From Raffaelea ambrosiae (lineage: Eukaryota; Ascomycota; Sordariomycetes; Ophiostomatales; Ophiostomataceae), in contig PCDI01000003.1 of assembly GCA_002778195.1 (NCBI GenBank), positions 434,001 to 498,000 of the forward strand: a stretch of DNA of 64,000 nt, written 5' to 3'. The translations under genes and the position numbers were made by a program. Of the stretch, positions 12,710 to 22,522 are shown one piece after another. The notes beneath the pieces were generated by a model that worked only from the letters and a program-made list of their open reading frames with translations, did not search any database and had not been told where the DNA came from. The number at the start of each line of letters is the position of its first letter. Position 1 is the stretch's first letter.

Positions 12710-12935
12710 AGCGAAATAGTAACAGTCCAAAAGAAACAGCCAAAAAGAAACAGTCCAAATAGAAACCAAATCGAAATAAAAACACAGTCTTTTGCTATAT
12801 ATGCGTATTATGTCCCCTCCTGGCCCTTTATCTTTGCCGCTTCACTTTCCAACGCACACTTCTAGCCGCCGAATCCCCCCCCCCCCAGCCAGCGCTTACC
12901 TTGCCTATTGACTGTGGCCCCCAATATCAAGGCCG

Positions 12936-14031
12936 TTAAATGTTGGCCGAAATGCCGGGGGAGATTTTCTCTAGTTTTGCCAAAAGCTCGTCAAAGACAG
13001 CCTTCTGGATCCGACCACCCAATTTGTTCGTCACATGTGATGCAGGCCTGTAGGAAGAGGTGATTAGCAACCCGACGATGATGAAGAAGAAGAAGAAGAA
13101 GAGAAGAACACCCCCCCAACTCCTGTGGCACTCAAGGTACATACGTCTGTACATGGCAGTTGGTCAGGTACTGCCCGTTGCTCTCCGGACCGGCCAACAC
13201 GCCGTTCACCAGCTCGCGGCTGCCCATCTCCGTGGTCCGGGCCAAGAAATCCGGCGGCGGCGAGGCGCCCTCCATGTTGTCGATCAGCCCGGACTTGCAG
13301 TAGCTCGGGTTGGGCGTGTTGATCACAATGGATCGATGCGAGGACGCCTTCATCCGCGCAGCCAGCTCGCGCACGACGTAGAGGACGACGAGCTTCGTGA
13401 CCTGGTAGCGCCCCACCATGTCCGACGTCTTGGGGTCGTTCAGACGGCCAAAGATGGACGTGCCGCCCCCCCGGCCGGGCAGGAGCTCCTTGGTCGAGGC
13501 CATGTAGTGCAGCGCCGAGTTGGGGACGACAAACTTGCCGCCCGAAGGCGACGCGCGCAGCTTGGGCAGCAGCAGCAGGCAGAGCAGAAAGGTGGACACC
13601 ACGTTGACCGTGACGGTCGTTTCGTTGTCCTCTTGCGTGCTAAAGGTCGTCGTGGCGAGGCCGGCGTTGGCCAGGACCGTGTCGAGGCGGGGCAGCGCGG
13701 TCGTGGCGCGGTCGGCAAAGGCCCTGACCGAGTCGTAGCGAGCCATGTCGAGCTCCCAGACTTCGACCGACTCCGGGGACCGCTTCGTGGCCTGGAGGAG
13801 CTCTTTGCGCGCCCGTTCGCCCTTGTCGAGGTTGCGGACCGCCATGATCAGCTTCCCCACGCCGATGCGGAGCAGGTGCTTGCTGGCCTCGAAGCCGAGA
13901 CCCGTGTTGGAGCCCGTGACGACAATGGTCTGCTGGGACAGGCCAGGGATGCTCTTCGGCACCGGGAGAGTGACGAACAGGTTGGACAGGACGACTGTTC
14001 CCAGCCCGTGAAGAGAGGAGAGAACGGACAT
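12936..14031 (-). CDS. short-chain dehydrogenase/reductase (retinol dehydrogenase/WW-oxidoreductase-like)
   Basis: NAD(P)-dependent oxidoreductase of the classical SDR type. Two exons, 14031-13145 and 13047-12936, separated by a GT..AG intron of 97 nt, give 332 residues. A hydrophobic N terminus (MSVLSSLHGLGTVVLSNLF) may anchor it to a membrane. TGSNTGLGFEA is the cofactor-binding glycine motif, LANAG the structural motif, NSALHYM holds the catalytic serine, and YQVTK the Tyr/Lys pair. The start is placed at the ATG at 14031; the frame continues upstream only from a GTG. The gene is divergent from the Zn2Cys6 regulator across a promoter of about 540 bp, and the hydrolase follows it. This suggests co-regulation. 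The substrate is unknown. Confidence 0.9.
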
Positions 14032-14574
14032 GATTAGGAAGAGCCGAAGAGAATTGGATGGGGGCGGTAACACTGAGAAATATGTTGTGTTTGCAATGGT
14101 TTTGTTTTGTTTTGTTTGTTTTGTTCTTTTCTTTTCTTTTCTTTTTGCTTTTGTTTTTGCTTTCTTATTCTTCCTTATTGCTACCAGTCTAACGATTGCA
14201 TCTCATGCTGTCTCCTGTGCTATTTAAATACCAGTGCCTCTCCTTGCCAAGATGCTGCCACCAAGACGGAGATATTGTCACCGAGCAAGGCTCTGCGAAG
14301 CCATCAGCTTCGTGTTCGAGCCTTGCTTACGCAGTCACTTACATGGAGTTAATGCAAGCAGTCAATGTCCATGATGTGTGGCAAAAACTCTATTATAAAG
14401 CGGAGCGGAGTTATTAAATCCGCGTTGACAAGCTCCGCCTACTACAGGATCTCACTCTACATCAACATCCCTTATGGCCAGAAAGCAAAGGGAAAAAAAA
14501 AGAAAAACCCCAAATCAAAAAACCCGGAATCCTCTCACGTCCAGGAGGTCCAGATTGCTAGAATTCCAGAAGCC
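14032..14574. promoter_or_regulatory. divergent promoter between dehydrogenase and regulator
   Basis: This 543-bp gap separates the start codons of two divergent genes and must hold both promoters. A TATTTAAATA element at 14221-14230 lies about 190 bp upstream of the dehydrogenase start. A TATAAA at 14394-14399 lies about 180 bp upstream of the regulator start. GCGGAG words at 14400-14405 and 14405-14410 face a CTCCGC at 14433-14438. T-rich tracts lie near the dehydrogenase end. Confidence 0.6.
14406..14422. promoter_or_regulatory. CGG-N11-CCG palindrome, candidate Zn2Cys6 binding site
   Basis: CGG at 14406-14408 and CCG at 14420-14422 are separated by exactly 11 AT-rich bases. Inverted CGG triplets at fixed spacing are the known target type of dimeric Zn2Cys6 proteins (Gal4 uses this spacing). 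It sits just downstream of a TATA element in the promoter shared by the cluster regulator and the dehydrogenase, so autoregulation is possible. Function is inferred. Confidence 0.5.
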
Positions 14575-17093
14575 ATGGTGGAAAAACGCAACAGACCGCC
14601 CAAATCTTGCGAGCCATGCCGCATTCGAAAGTCCGTCCGTTGCTGTTCCCGGTTCTTGTTCAACGTGCTTCTCTGACAGGACACATCCAGACTCAAATGC
14701 AATCGCAGCCTGCCATGCAGCACATGTGCCAAGAAGGGAAAGGAGGCCCAGTGCCATTATGCTCCCAATGCCGACAGAAACGAACGGCCTCGAAACAGGA
14801 ACACGGGCGTGGGTGAGCGCCTGAAGAACCTGGAGAGCCTCCTCATCAGCCTGGCACAGAGTGGGACGCCCCCCCAACTGGGCCCCAACCTCGTGGCCGC
14901 GGCCGAGCGGTATTCGCCGGCAGCCACCAACACGCCTACGTACCCGGGTGCCGAGCCAGGGGCTGCTGCATATACGTCGTCCAACGCCCCCGAAGACGTC
15001 CTCCGGGATGGCGCCCTGATCGCGGGCCAGGCCAGCTCGTATGTCGACTCGAGCCACTGGTCCTCGTTTCTGGACGACATCCGGAGCATCCGAGAGCAGC
15101 TGTCGCCGGTTATGGCCGCCGAGAACGATGCCGGGCTGGACTCCTCGGGACCGGGGACCGAGGCTGAGTGGTCTTTGGACGACACGCCCGAGGAGGTGTC
15201 CAGCGAGTTCACGGATCTCGTCCTCGGGTCCACGGAGCCGCTGAGTCGCGAGGAGGTTCTGTCGGCCCTGCCCTCTCGGCAGGTGTGCGACAGCCTCGTT
15301 TCGCACTACTTCCGCTCCCACTTTACGATCCTCCGTGAGTTTCGAGCTTGACGCCACACCAACGGTCGACGGAGGGAGGGGGGCGCTCTTGGTCGCTAAC
15401 GAATAGCACACTCTGTCCGCAGCCATCTTGCACCCAGCCAAGTTTCTCCAGGAGGTAAGCGGGTCCCCAGCCAAACCAAAAAAAAAAAAAAAAAAAAAGA
15501 CACACACGATGCACAGCATACATCTTGACACCCACCACCCCCCTTTGCTAGTACGAGGCGTTCTGGCATGCGCAGTCCGCGACCTCCATCATCTGGGTCG
15601 GCCTCCTCTTTGCCGTGCTCAGCATGGCGGCGGGCATCAAGGAGTTTACCATTTTCGGCCAGGGCCCGGGCCGGGCCGTGCCGTCGTCCAAGTCGCTGTG
15701 CCGGCGGACGGAGCAGTGCCTGCTCCTCGGGCAGTACACGCGCGCGGGCGACTACAGCCTGGAGGCGATGCTGGTGCACATCCAGACCTGCTACCTGCAC
15801 GCCAGCGACGCCGACGTCAATCTGTGGTTCACCTTTGGCGCCATCATCCGCCTCGCCATCCGCCAAGGCTACCACCGGGACCCGTCGCGGCTGCCGGGGG
15901 CGTCCATCTCGCCGTTTGACGCCGAGATGCGCCGCCGCATCTGGACGAGCATCTACCAGGTCGACGCCCTCATGTCCTTTATGATCGGGCTGCCCAGCAT
16001 GATCCCGTCCGACGACTGCGATGCCGAGCTGCCCCGCAACCTGGACTACGCCGACCTGCGCCCCGACATGGCCGTGCTGCCGCCGTCGCGGCCGGCGTCC
16101 GAGCCGACCCCGATCCTGTACACCATCGCCAAGGCGGCGGTCATGGCCGCGTTCAAAAAGGTCGTCGGCCACACGCGGTCGCTCCGGCTGCCGCCCTACG
16201 ACGACACCATGGCGCTGGACCGGCAGGTGCGCGACGCCTACGGCCGCCTGCCCCCCAGCCTGCAGCGCAAGCCGCTGGGCCTGTCCATCGTCGACAGCCC
16301 GGGCATCATCACGCACCGCATCACCATCGAGATGCTGCACCTCAAGACCCTTGTGGTCCTGCACCGGCAGTACCTCACGCACCGCGACCCCCGGTTCGCC
16401 CTGTCCCGGCGCGCCTGTCTCGCGGCCGCGGCCAGCATGCTCGAGCGGCAGCTCGAGCTCGACGAGGCCACGCAGCCGCGCGGGCAGCTGTACGAGGACC
16501 GCTGGATCGTCTCGTCGCTCACGCAGAACGACTTCATCCTGGCCGCCATGGTCATCTGCCTGGACCTGACCGTCACCATGCGCCTGGCCGACCGCGTGTG
16601 GAAGACGACGGGCGTGCCCGCCCACGCGGACCTGGGCTGCGGCTTCGCGCCCAACTGCGCCGCCATTGAGGCGTCCCGCCGCGTGTGGGTCGCCGCCAGT
16701 GCCCACTCGGCCGAGGCCCGCGTCGTCGTCCGGGCGCTGGACTCGACGCTGCATCGCGTGCAGCTGTATCGCAACCGGGCGCCGCTGGCCAAGGCCTTCA
16801 CCCCCCCGGCCCGTGCCGACCACCGGCCGAGTGTGGCCGAGCCCGAGTCGTCCATGGACGGAATGGAATTCATCGATTGGGTATGTGCGCCAACAAGCCA
16901 ACAAGCAAGCAAACAAACAAACAGAAAAAGAAAAAGAAAAAAAAAAATCCCGCGCGGCTCGTGTCGTACTAATGCGTTGTTGGATATGCAGAGCCTTCTT
17001 GACAATCCCTTTCCCGAATTGTCTCGGGACGAAATGGATTTGGATGCTTGGATCCAGGATGCCGTCCAGCCAGCCAGCAACCCTGCTTTGTAA
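14575..17093 (+). CDS. Zn2Cys6 transcription factor with fungal-specific regulatory domain, 5 exons
   Basis: Nuclear DNA-binding regulator. Exons are 14575-14630, 14691-15334, 15423-15454, 15552-16880 and 16992-17093, giving 720 residues; all introns are GT..AG. Joining exons 1 and 2 restores an intact binuclear zinc cluster, CEPCRIRKLKC then CSTCAKKGKEAQC (about residues 12-38), followed by a basic linker and a short leucine-rich helix (RLKNLESLLISLAQ). HFTILPILHPAKFLQEYEAFW starts the fungal transcription-factor domain, which runs through QTCYLHASDADVNLW and GYHRDPSRLPG to the middle of the protein. The ATG at 14575 fits because the cluster follows immediately. The last intron is a multiple of three without a stop. 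The gene lies inside the oxidative cluster and is divergent from the dehydrogenase, so it is the likely pathway-specific regulator (inference). Confidence 0.92.
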
Positions 17094-18140
17094 CCGTATC
17101 CCGACTGGTAGGCCGTCGCTAACAAAGAAGCACACTGGAATGGCAACCGTGTGTTCCTGGTGAAGTGAGACGGTCGTTTCCGCTTCACTCCGCAGCCACG
17201 GCCGAGCCGGAGCCGCCATTGTCAATGGGGCCCTGAAGCGGGTTCCTTGGCCCCTCTTGTTGTGTGGTCCTACGTATGCTGGGCGGCCAGGCGTGTCACC
17301 ATGTTTATAATCCTTCTCTCTAAACAGCAGGGGCTCACAATCCTCTCTGAATCCGAATGTACGGCATGGTAGACAGCGAGCTACGCCTATCTGCCAGTTC
17401 AGACCAAAGCCTGAGCCTTGTTGCAATTTTGGACCTAGCAATGACTGGGCAGTCAGACAAGGGCAGGACTCTTGCAACACAACCGCGGCAAAGCGACCCT
17501 GGCCCGTAAAGAGTGACGTAGATGGGCCTCTGGCTGCAGCGGACCATGTCTGCTCATCTAGGCAGGTCAAGTAGCGACGGTGTGGGATTGGTCCACGCCA
17601 CGGTCTCAGCAACCTCCCCATACACCCGTTTTTTTTTTCCCCCATCCGTGTTGGACGATGTCTTCGGAAATTCGGACTGCCGGTTCTCTATGGTCCCGGG
17701 ACCTCCTGACAGGTTGCTGTCGGAAGTCTTGCGTGTCTGGCCAATCACCGAGTTGTGGTGTTGAAAGCTCAATTTTAGCCTAGTATGGCGTGCTGCTATC
17801 TCGACATTTCGTGCAGCCCCGGGACGCAGGCGAGCCGCAGGCCCGCCGTCGAATTGCGCGAGCAGAAAACAAAAGAGAGAAAGAAAACGCCTTGTCATGG
17901 TTGGTAATCAAGAGATGGATTCGCCATCGCCCGTGGTACGATAGTGAGCCTCGTGGAAACCCGAGAGGTGCCATTTCTCGATTTTTTTTTTCGACGGACA
18001 TGCTCGACGGACATGCTCGGCAGGGACATACATCTTCACGTCGAGAGCATCGGTCACTTTGGGGTCCAAGACACCTCCCCAAGACTCTTTTTTTTTGCCT
18101 GTCAGAAAAAAAAAACCCGAACCTGCCTACCTTGCGAGGC

Positions 18141-18157
18141 CGGCGATCCCGTGTCCG
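18141..18157. promoter_or_regulatory. CGG-N11-CCG palindrome, candidate Zn2Cys6 binding site
   Basis: CGG at 18141-18143 and CCG at 18155-18157 are separated by 11 bases. The site has the same geometry as the one at 14406-14422 and lies about 40 bp before the start codon of the FAD monooxygenase. Closeness to the ATG weakens the case unless transcription starts upstream. Confidence 0.4.
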
Positions 18158-18166
18158 AGACATATC

Positions 18167-18186
18167 TATATATATATATATATATA
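18167..18186. repeat. (TA)10 microsatellite
   Basis: Ten TA units end 10 bp before the monooxygenase start codon. Confidence 0.9.
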
Positions 18187-18196
18187 CATTGACAGG

Positions 18197-19742
18197 ATGG
18201 CCAAGGATCCGATCCAGGTCGCCATTGTGGGCGGCGGCCCCGGTGGCCTGGGCACGGCCATCGCCCTGTCGGCTCTGCCTTTTGTCTCGGTCACCCTGTA
18301 CGAGCAGCATCCGGAGCCGCGGGAGGCCGGCGCCGGGATCAGCCTCAGCACCAACGCCTGGCGCATCCTCGACCTGCTCGGCGCCGGCCAGCTCGTCAAG
18401 GGGGGCTCCAAGTCGGACACGGCCCAGCGCAACGCCTACACGGGCGAGGTCCTGCACGTGTCCAAGCAGCCGGACGCGGCCGGGGACGATCCCCGGGGCT
18501 CCATCCGGGCGCGGCGGACCCGTCTGCAGTGGGCCCTGCTGCAAAAGGTGCCGGCGGGCGTGATCCAGTTCGGCAAGAAGCTGGTGTCGCTGGCGAACCG
18601 GGCCGAGGGCGGCGTGCGGCTCGTGTTCCAGGACCAGACGGAGGCCGTGGCCGATCTGGTCGTGGGTGCCGACGGACTGAAATCGGTACGAACAGAGCTG
18701 CCCGAGACTTTCCATTGCCTGCAAGGGAAGGGGGGGGGGGGACGTTCTACACGTACTGACGACCCATGCAGAGAGTCCGCCAGTTCCTCTTCCCCGACCA
18801 TCAACTGCGCTTTTCTGGTGCGTATTGGGCGACTGCCTATTAGTTAGAGGGTAGTCTTGGAGGCAACTTTTGCTCACATGTTTTTTTCTTCTTTTTTTCC
18901 CCTTTTCCCTTGTATAGGCAACACGGCCTGGCGAACGCTCGTGCCGGTGTCCTCGCTCGCGCATCTCCCGGACATCACGCAGTCCACGGCCTGGTGGTGG
19001 GGCCGAGAGGGCCACGTGTACTTCTCGGACGTGGACGACCGGTCGGAGACGGACGACCCGTACTTTGAGATCACGCTGCGCTCCTACCACGAGCCCGACG
19101 TCGCGGGCGAGACGGTCGTCTGGGGCATCCCCGCCACCAACGCCAAGGTCCGGTCGCGGTATACCGACTTTGACCAGCGCGTCCGCGATGCCATCGACGT
19201 CGTGCCCGAGGGCCAGTGGCGCCAGTTCTCCCTGTTCGCCGGCCCCCGCCTGGCGTCCATTGTCGGCTGGGACAAGGTCGCGCTGATCGGCGACTCGAGC
19301 CACCCGCTGTCGGGCGCCTTTGGCTCCGGCGCCACCTTTGCCATGGAGGACGGCTGGATCCTGGCGCGGGCGCTGGAGCACACGCAGCGCTCGGCGCAGC
19401 CCGTCTCCGAGGCTCTGCGGATCTTTGACCAAGTGCGGTCCCCTTACTATGCAAAGATGTACGTTGTGTCGGGGTGTGTGTTGGAGTTTGTCGAGTTCCG
19501 CGCCCGTTTACTTTGGCCATGTCCTCTAACAACGCCCCAGGTACGACAACCTCGACGAGAGCGCAAGCCAGATGCAAAAGGCCGCGGCCGCGACGGACGA
19601 CTTCAATGAGCAGCTCAGGGCCAAGATCCACAACTTTATCTACGGCGACAAGGATTTCATCTACCGCAACGACATTGCCAAGGTCTGGCGGGAGTATGTG
19701 GCGGAAGCCGAGGCCCAGAAGAGCGCAGAGGCAGCCGCCTAG
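18197..19742 (+). CDS. FAD-dependent class A monooxygenase (salicylate hydroxylase-like), 4 exons
   Basis: Single-component flavoprotein hydroxylase of the PHBH/salicylate hydroxylase type, using NAD(P)H and oxygen on an aromatic or similar ring. Exons are 18197-18685, 18772-18817, 18918-19458 and 19541-19742, giving 425 residues. All three introns are GT..AG and the reading frame is continuous. VAIVGGGPGGLGTA near the N terminus binds ADP. GAGISLSTNA follows. VVGADGLKS is the DG motif that contacts FAD and NADPH. ALIGDSSHPLSG is the GD motif contacting the FAD ribityl, followed by EDGW. The 46-nt second exon is needed to keep the RVRQFLF-NTAWRTLVP stretch in frame. This is the right-most gene of the oxidative cluster. 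The substrate is unknown; the family alone does not identify it. Confidence 0.9.
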
Positions 19743-20013
19743 GCCACGACGTATGGAATGGGGACCATAGAGACACCGCGTACACAGGCTAGATTAGGGG
19801 GGCCCCGGGACGACTCCCGAGACCGGCAGCTGGCCCCTCCCAAGGTCTAAATAGAATACAAGCACACACACCAACGCCAAGAGAAAGCAACCGTTTCCGT
19901 GAACCTGAACAAGGAAAGGGGCAAAGCAAAAAACAAAAAAAAAATTGAAGAATCGTTGCTATGCGCTACCTACGTTCCGTGAATCTTCTCCCCCCCCCCT
20001 GGAGGACGACGGC

Positions 20014-22522
20014 TTACACGACCAGGACGTTGTTGCGTGCTTGCCGCTTGCCGGCCTGGAGCGTCCTGTCCGGCGTGGCCGTGTCGGCCGAGTACAAGGA
20101 CGACGGCGAGGATGCCGCAGAGGAGGAGGACGGGACACCACCACCACCGCCTGCTGTGGAGACAGACGCGGCTGTCGTCGTGGTGGCCGCGGTGGCTGTG
20201 GTGGCCGCGGTGGCCGTGGTGGCCGCGGTGGCCGTGGTGGCCGCCGACGCCGTGGACGAAATAGACGACGAGGGCGTCTTGGAGCTGATGCTTCCGCCGC
20301 CGCCCTGTGTGGGCGACGGCTGCGGCGGCGGCGGCGGCGAGCTCGGAACCCCACCACCGACGGGCGGCGAAGGCAGCGCGCGACGGGGAGGCGGGCCCAG
20401 CGGGGACGACGATACACTCCGTGCGGGCGACGGGGAGGACGTGCTGAGGCTGGCCCTGCCGTAGGCAACACTCCGCGACGCTGGGCTCGTGGTCCATAGA
20501 GACGGCATGGTGGTGGTAGTGGCAGCTGTTCGTCGCGCGCCCACCGCTGCCGCGGCGGAAGCCGCCCGTGGCGGGTGGTCGGGCCCGACCAGGTTGGGAA
20601 TCTCCAGAGGAGACGCGTGCGGCCGCGGTGGACGGACCGGACTCGGCGCTTTCCTCCCTGGCGACGCTGGCACCATGGACGCCACCCAAAAGGGAGGCGC
20701 AGCCACTTCGGCGCCGTCGGTCGTTATGGCGTTGCCGTAATACATGCTGGTCCGGAGGACCGGCGGCGGCGGCGGCGGTGGCAATGGCGGCAGCATCGCC
20801 GTACGAGAGGGCGGATGGCTGCGGAAACGATCGTGCTTGTATTTCGTGTCGTCTACGTGCACGGGCTTTCTAGAGGGAACCGGCTCCCGTCGCGGCTCCA
20901 TCCCGTTTCCCGCTGGCCAGCCGATGGGCGAGCCGATGGGCGAGCTGGGGAAGGCGTGTGGTGCTGGCGACAGCAGATCGCTTTGGTTGATGCAAGGGCT
21001 GCCCCCAGCCAGTGCATCGCCTCCTCCGCCTCCTCGGTCTGCTCCTCTGCGCGTGACCAGGCTCATGGCCGTGGGACTGGGGGGTGGAGAGAGGGATGTC
21101 AAGGGAGGCGATGCGCTGCGGTCCGAGCCACGGCGGAGGATCGACGGAATGGCCATCCGTATGTCGTGCCGCCGTGGCTTGGCAGCAGCAGCAACAGCAG
21201 ACGAGGACGTCGTCGCGCCAGTGGACGCCGTGGCATGCGCAAGCGAGCGCCCCGACGATGCCGTGATCGGGGCCGCCGATGTGGCTCCCTGGACGGAATG
21301 GAATGACGCGGCGGGTGAGATGAGCGGCGTCGGCGGCGGGCCGCCGCCGTTGTGGAGGGGATGGAAGAACAGCTGGCTCTGGAGACGTGCCCTGAGGCCG
21401 CCGTTCCCAGTGGCTGTTCCGCCCAGACCATCGCCGACACCACCACCACCACCACCACCACCATCATCGCCACCTCCCCGACTGCTTCCTATGATGGATG
21501 CTCGCTGGTTGAGGTCCGCCTGTGCGGATTGGTGGCGGCGGCGGCGGAAGAAAAAGAAGACGAGCCCGGCGGCCAGGAGGAACCCCAGCACGACGCACAG
21601 GACAACGGCGGCCTTGATTCCCGGAGACGGGCCACTGTCGTGTCCCGCACGGATGGTGCTGCCGCTGTTGTCTTGCTGCGTCGAGGCCGATGCCGGGCTG
21701 CTGGTGTTGACGCCCGTGCTTGTCGGCGTCATGCCCGTCGCTGTGGTCAGTGGACCACCAGCGAGGCCGGAGGAGGATGCGGCTGCCGGAGCCGACGGGC
21801 GGGCCATGCTGGCGGTGGCCATGTCGTTTCCAGTCGTGGATGCGGACGACGCGGCAAACGTTTTGCATGCATTGGTCAACGCCGCTGCCGACAGCAGGGC
21901 ACTGCACGAGTAGTCGGCCGGCAGCGGTCCAGGGTCGGCAATGGATTGTTCCACCCTGTCGTCCATAAAGGTTGGTTGGTCAGTGAACACGAGCGTGTTT
22001 GGTCACCTGCCCTGCGTCTCGTAACGTACCCGCGGCATTCTGCAATGAGCGCGTCCACATTTGCTGTGCGGTGCAGAGTCCTGTTAGCATGGGCCCGAAA
22101 TGGCCGTTTTCTTTCGGGGAGGCTCGCCACGTACGGTCGGACCCTGTTCCAGTTATGCGCACGCCACAGAAGGCCGCATCGCACCAGTACAGCTGCCACA
22201 AACTGTCCGAGGAGCCGCCTTCGGACAGGGACGAGCACAGCCTGTTGTAATCGATACTCGTGTTGTTGTCGGTGGCGTCATCTGCGGAGGCCTGGTGTCC
22301 ATTCAGAAAGCTCTGGTAGCAATTTTGTATGCAGACTTGGGCGTCGCCCCCGTCGTAAAAGCTCCACGGGAGTTCGCGCCTGTGCCGAAGAGGTCGAGAA
22401 CTTGCTTGGGGGCTGGCTTCTCTCTTCGCGCTTGCCGGAGAGACAATGGCTGCAGCCACATGCTCGGCGTCGCCGCTGACGAGAGGGCAAAGACAATGCC
22501 CTGCTGTCTCAGCTGTATCCAT
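20014..22522 (-). CDS. single-pass membrane protein with Cys-containing ectodomain and long proline/serine-rich tail
   Basis: Not recognised as a named family. Exons read on the minus strand are 22522-22135, 22063-22030 and 21955-20014, giving 787 residues; introns are GT..AG and frames join cleanly. The ectodomain has spaced cysteines (VCIQNCY, YNRLCSS, LYWCDAAFC, LIAECRG, DYSCSAL, TNACKTF), then a Ser/Thr-rich linker. One transmembrane segment (about residues 254-277, AVVLCVVLGFLLAAGLVFFF) ends in RRRRH. The cytoplasmic tail is about 500 residues, rich in Pro, Ser and Arg, with Ala-Thr repeats near the C terminus. The layout resembles fungal surface sensors or receptor-like proteins. The start is uncertain: the ATG at 22522 gives no clear signal peptide, and a TCCCTCGCAG acceptor-like site just upstream suggests a missing first exon. 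It is convergent with the FAD monooxygenase. Confidence 0.65.
20183..20250. repeat. short tandem repeat coding for Ala-Thr repeats
   Basis: GTGGCCGCGGTGGCCGTG-like units of 18 bp lie in tandem inside the tail of the membrane protein and translate on the minus strand as alternating Thr and Ala. Confidence 0.85.

Larger units (their letters stand above)
17094..18196. other. intergenic region upstream of FAD monooxygenase
   Basis: No gene is supported. The region ends in a (TA)10 tract at 18167-18186 immediately before the monooxygenase start, and a CGG-N11-CCG site lies at 18141-18157. Open frames on both strands here have no recognisable motif. Confidence 0.6.

Noticed and set aside
15396..17645. 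749-codon minus-strand frame opposite the regulator
   Set aside because: Antisense shadow of GC-rich coding DNA; the plus strand has an intact zinc cluster and consistent splice sites.
17780..19432. 550-codon minus-strand frame opposite the FAD monooxygenase
   Set aside because: Antisense shadow without motifs; it also reads through the (TA)n tract.
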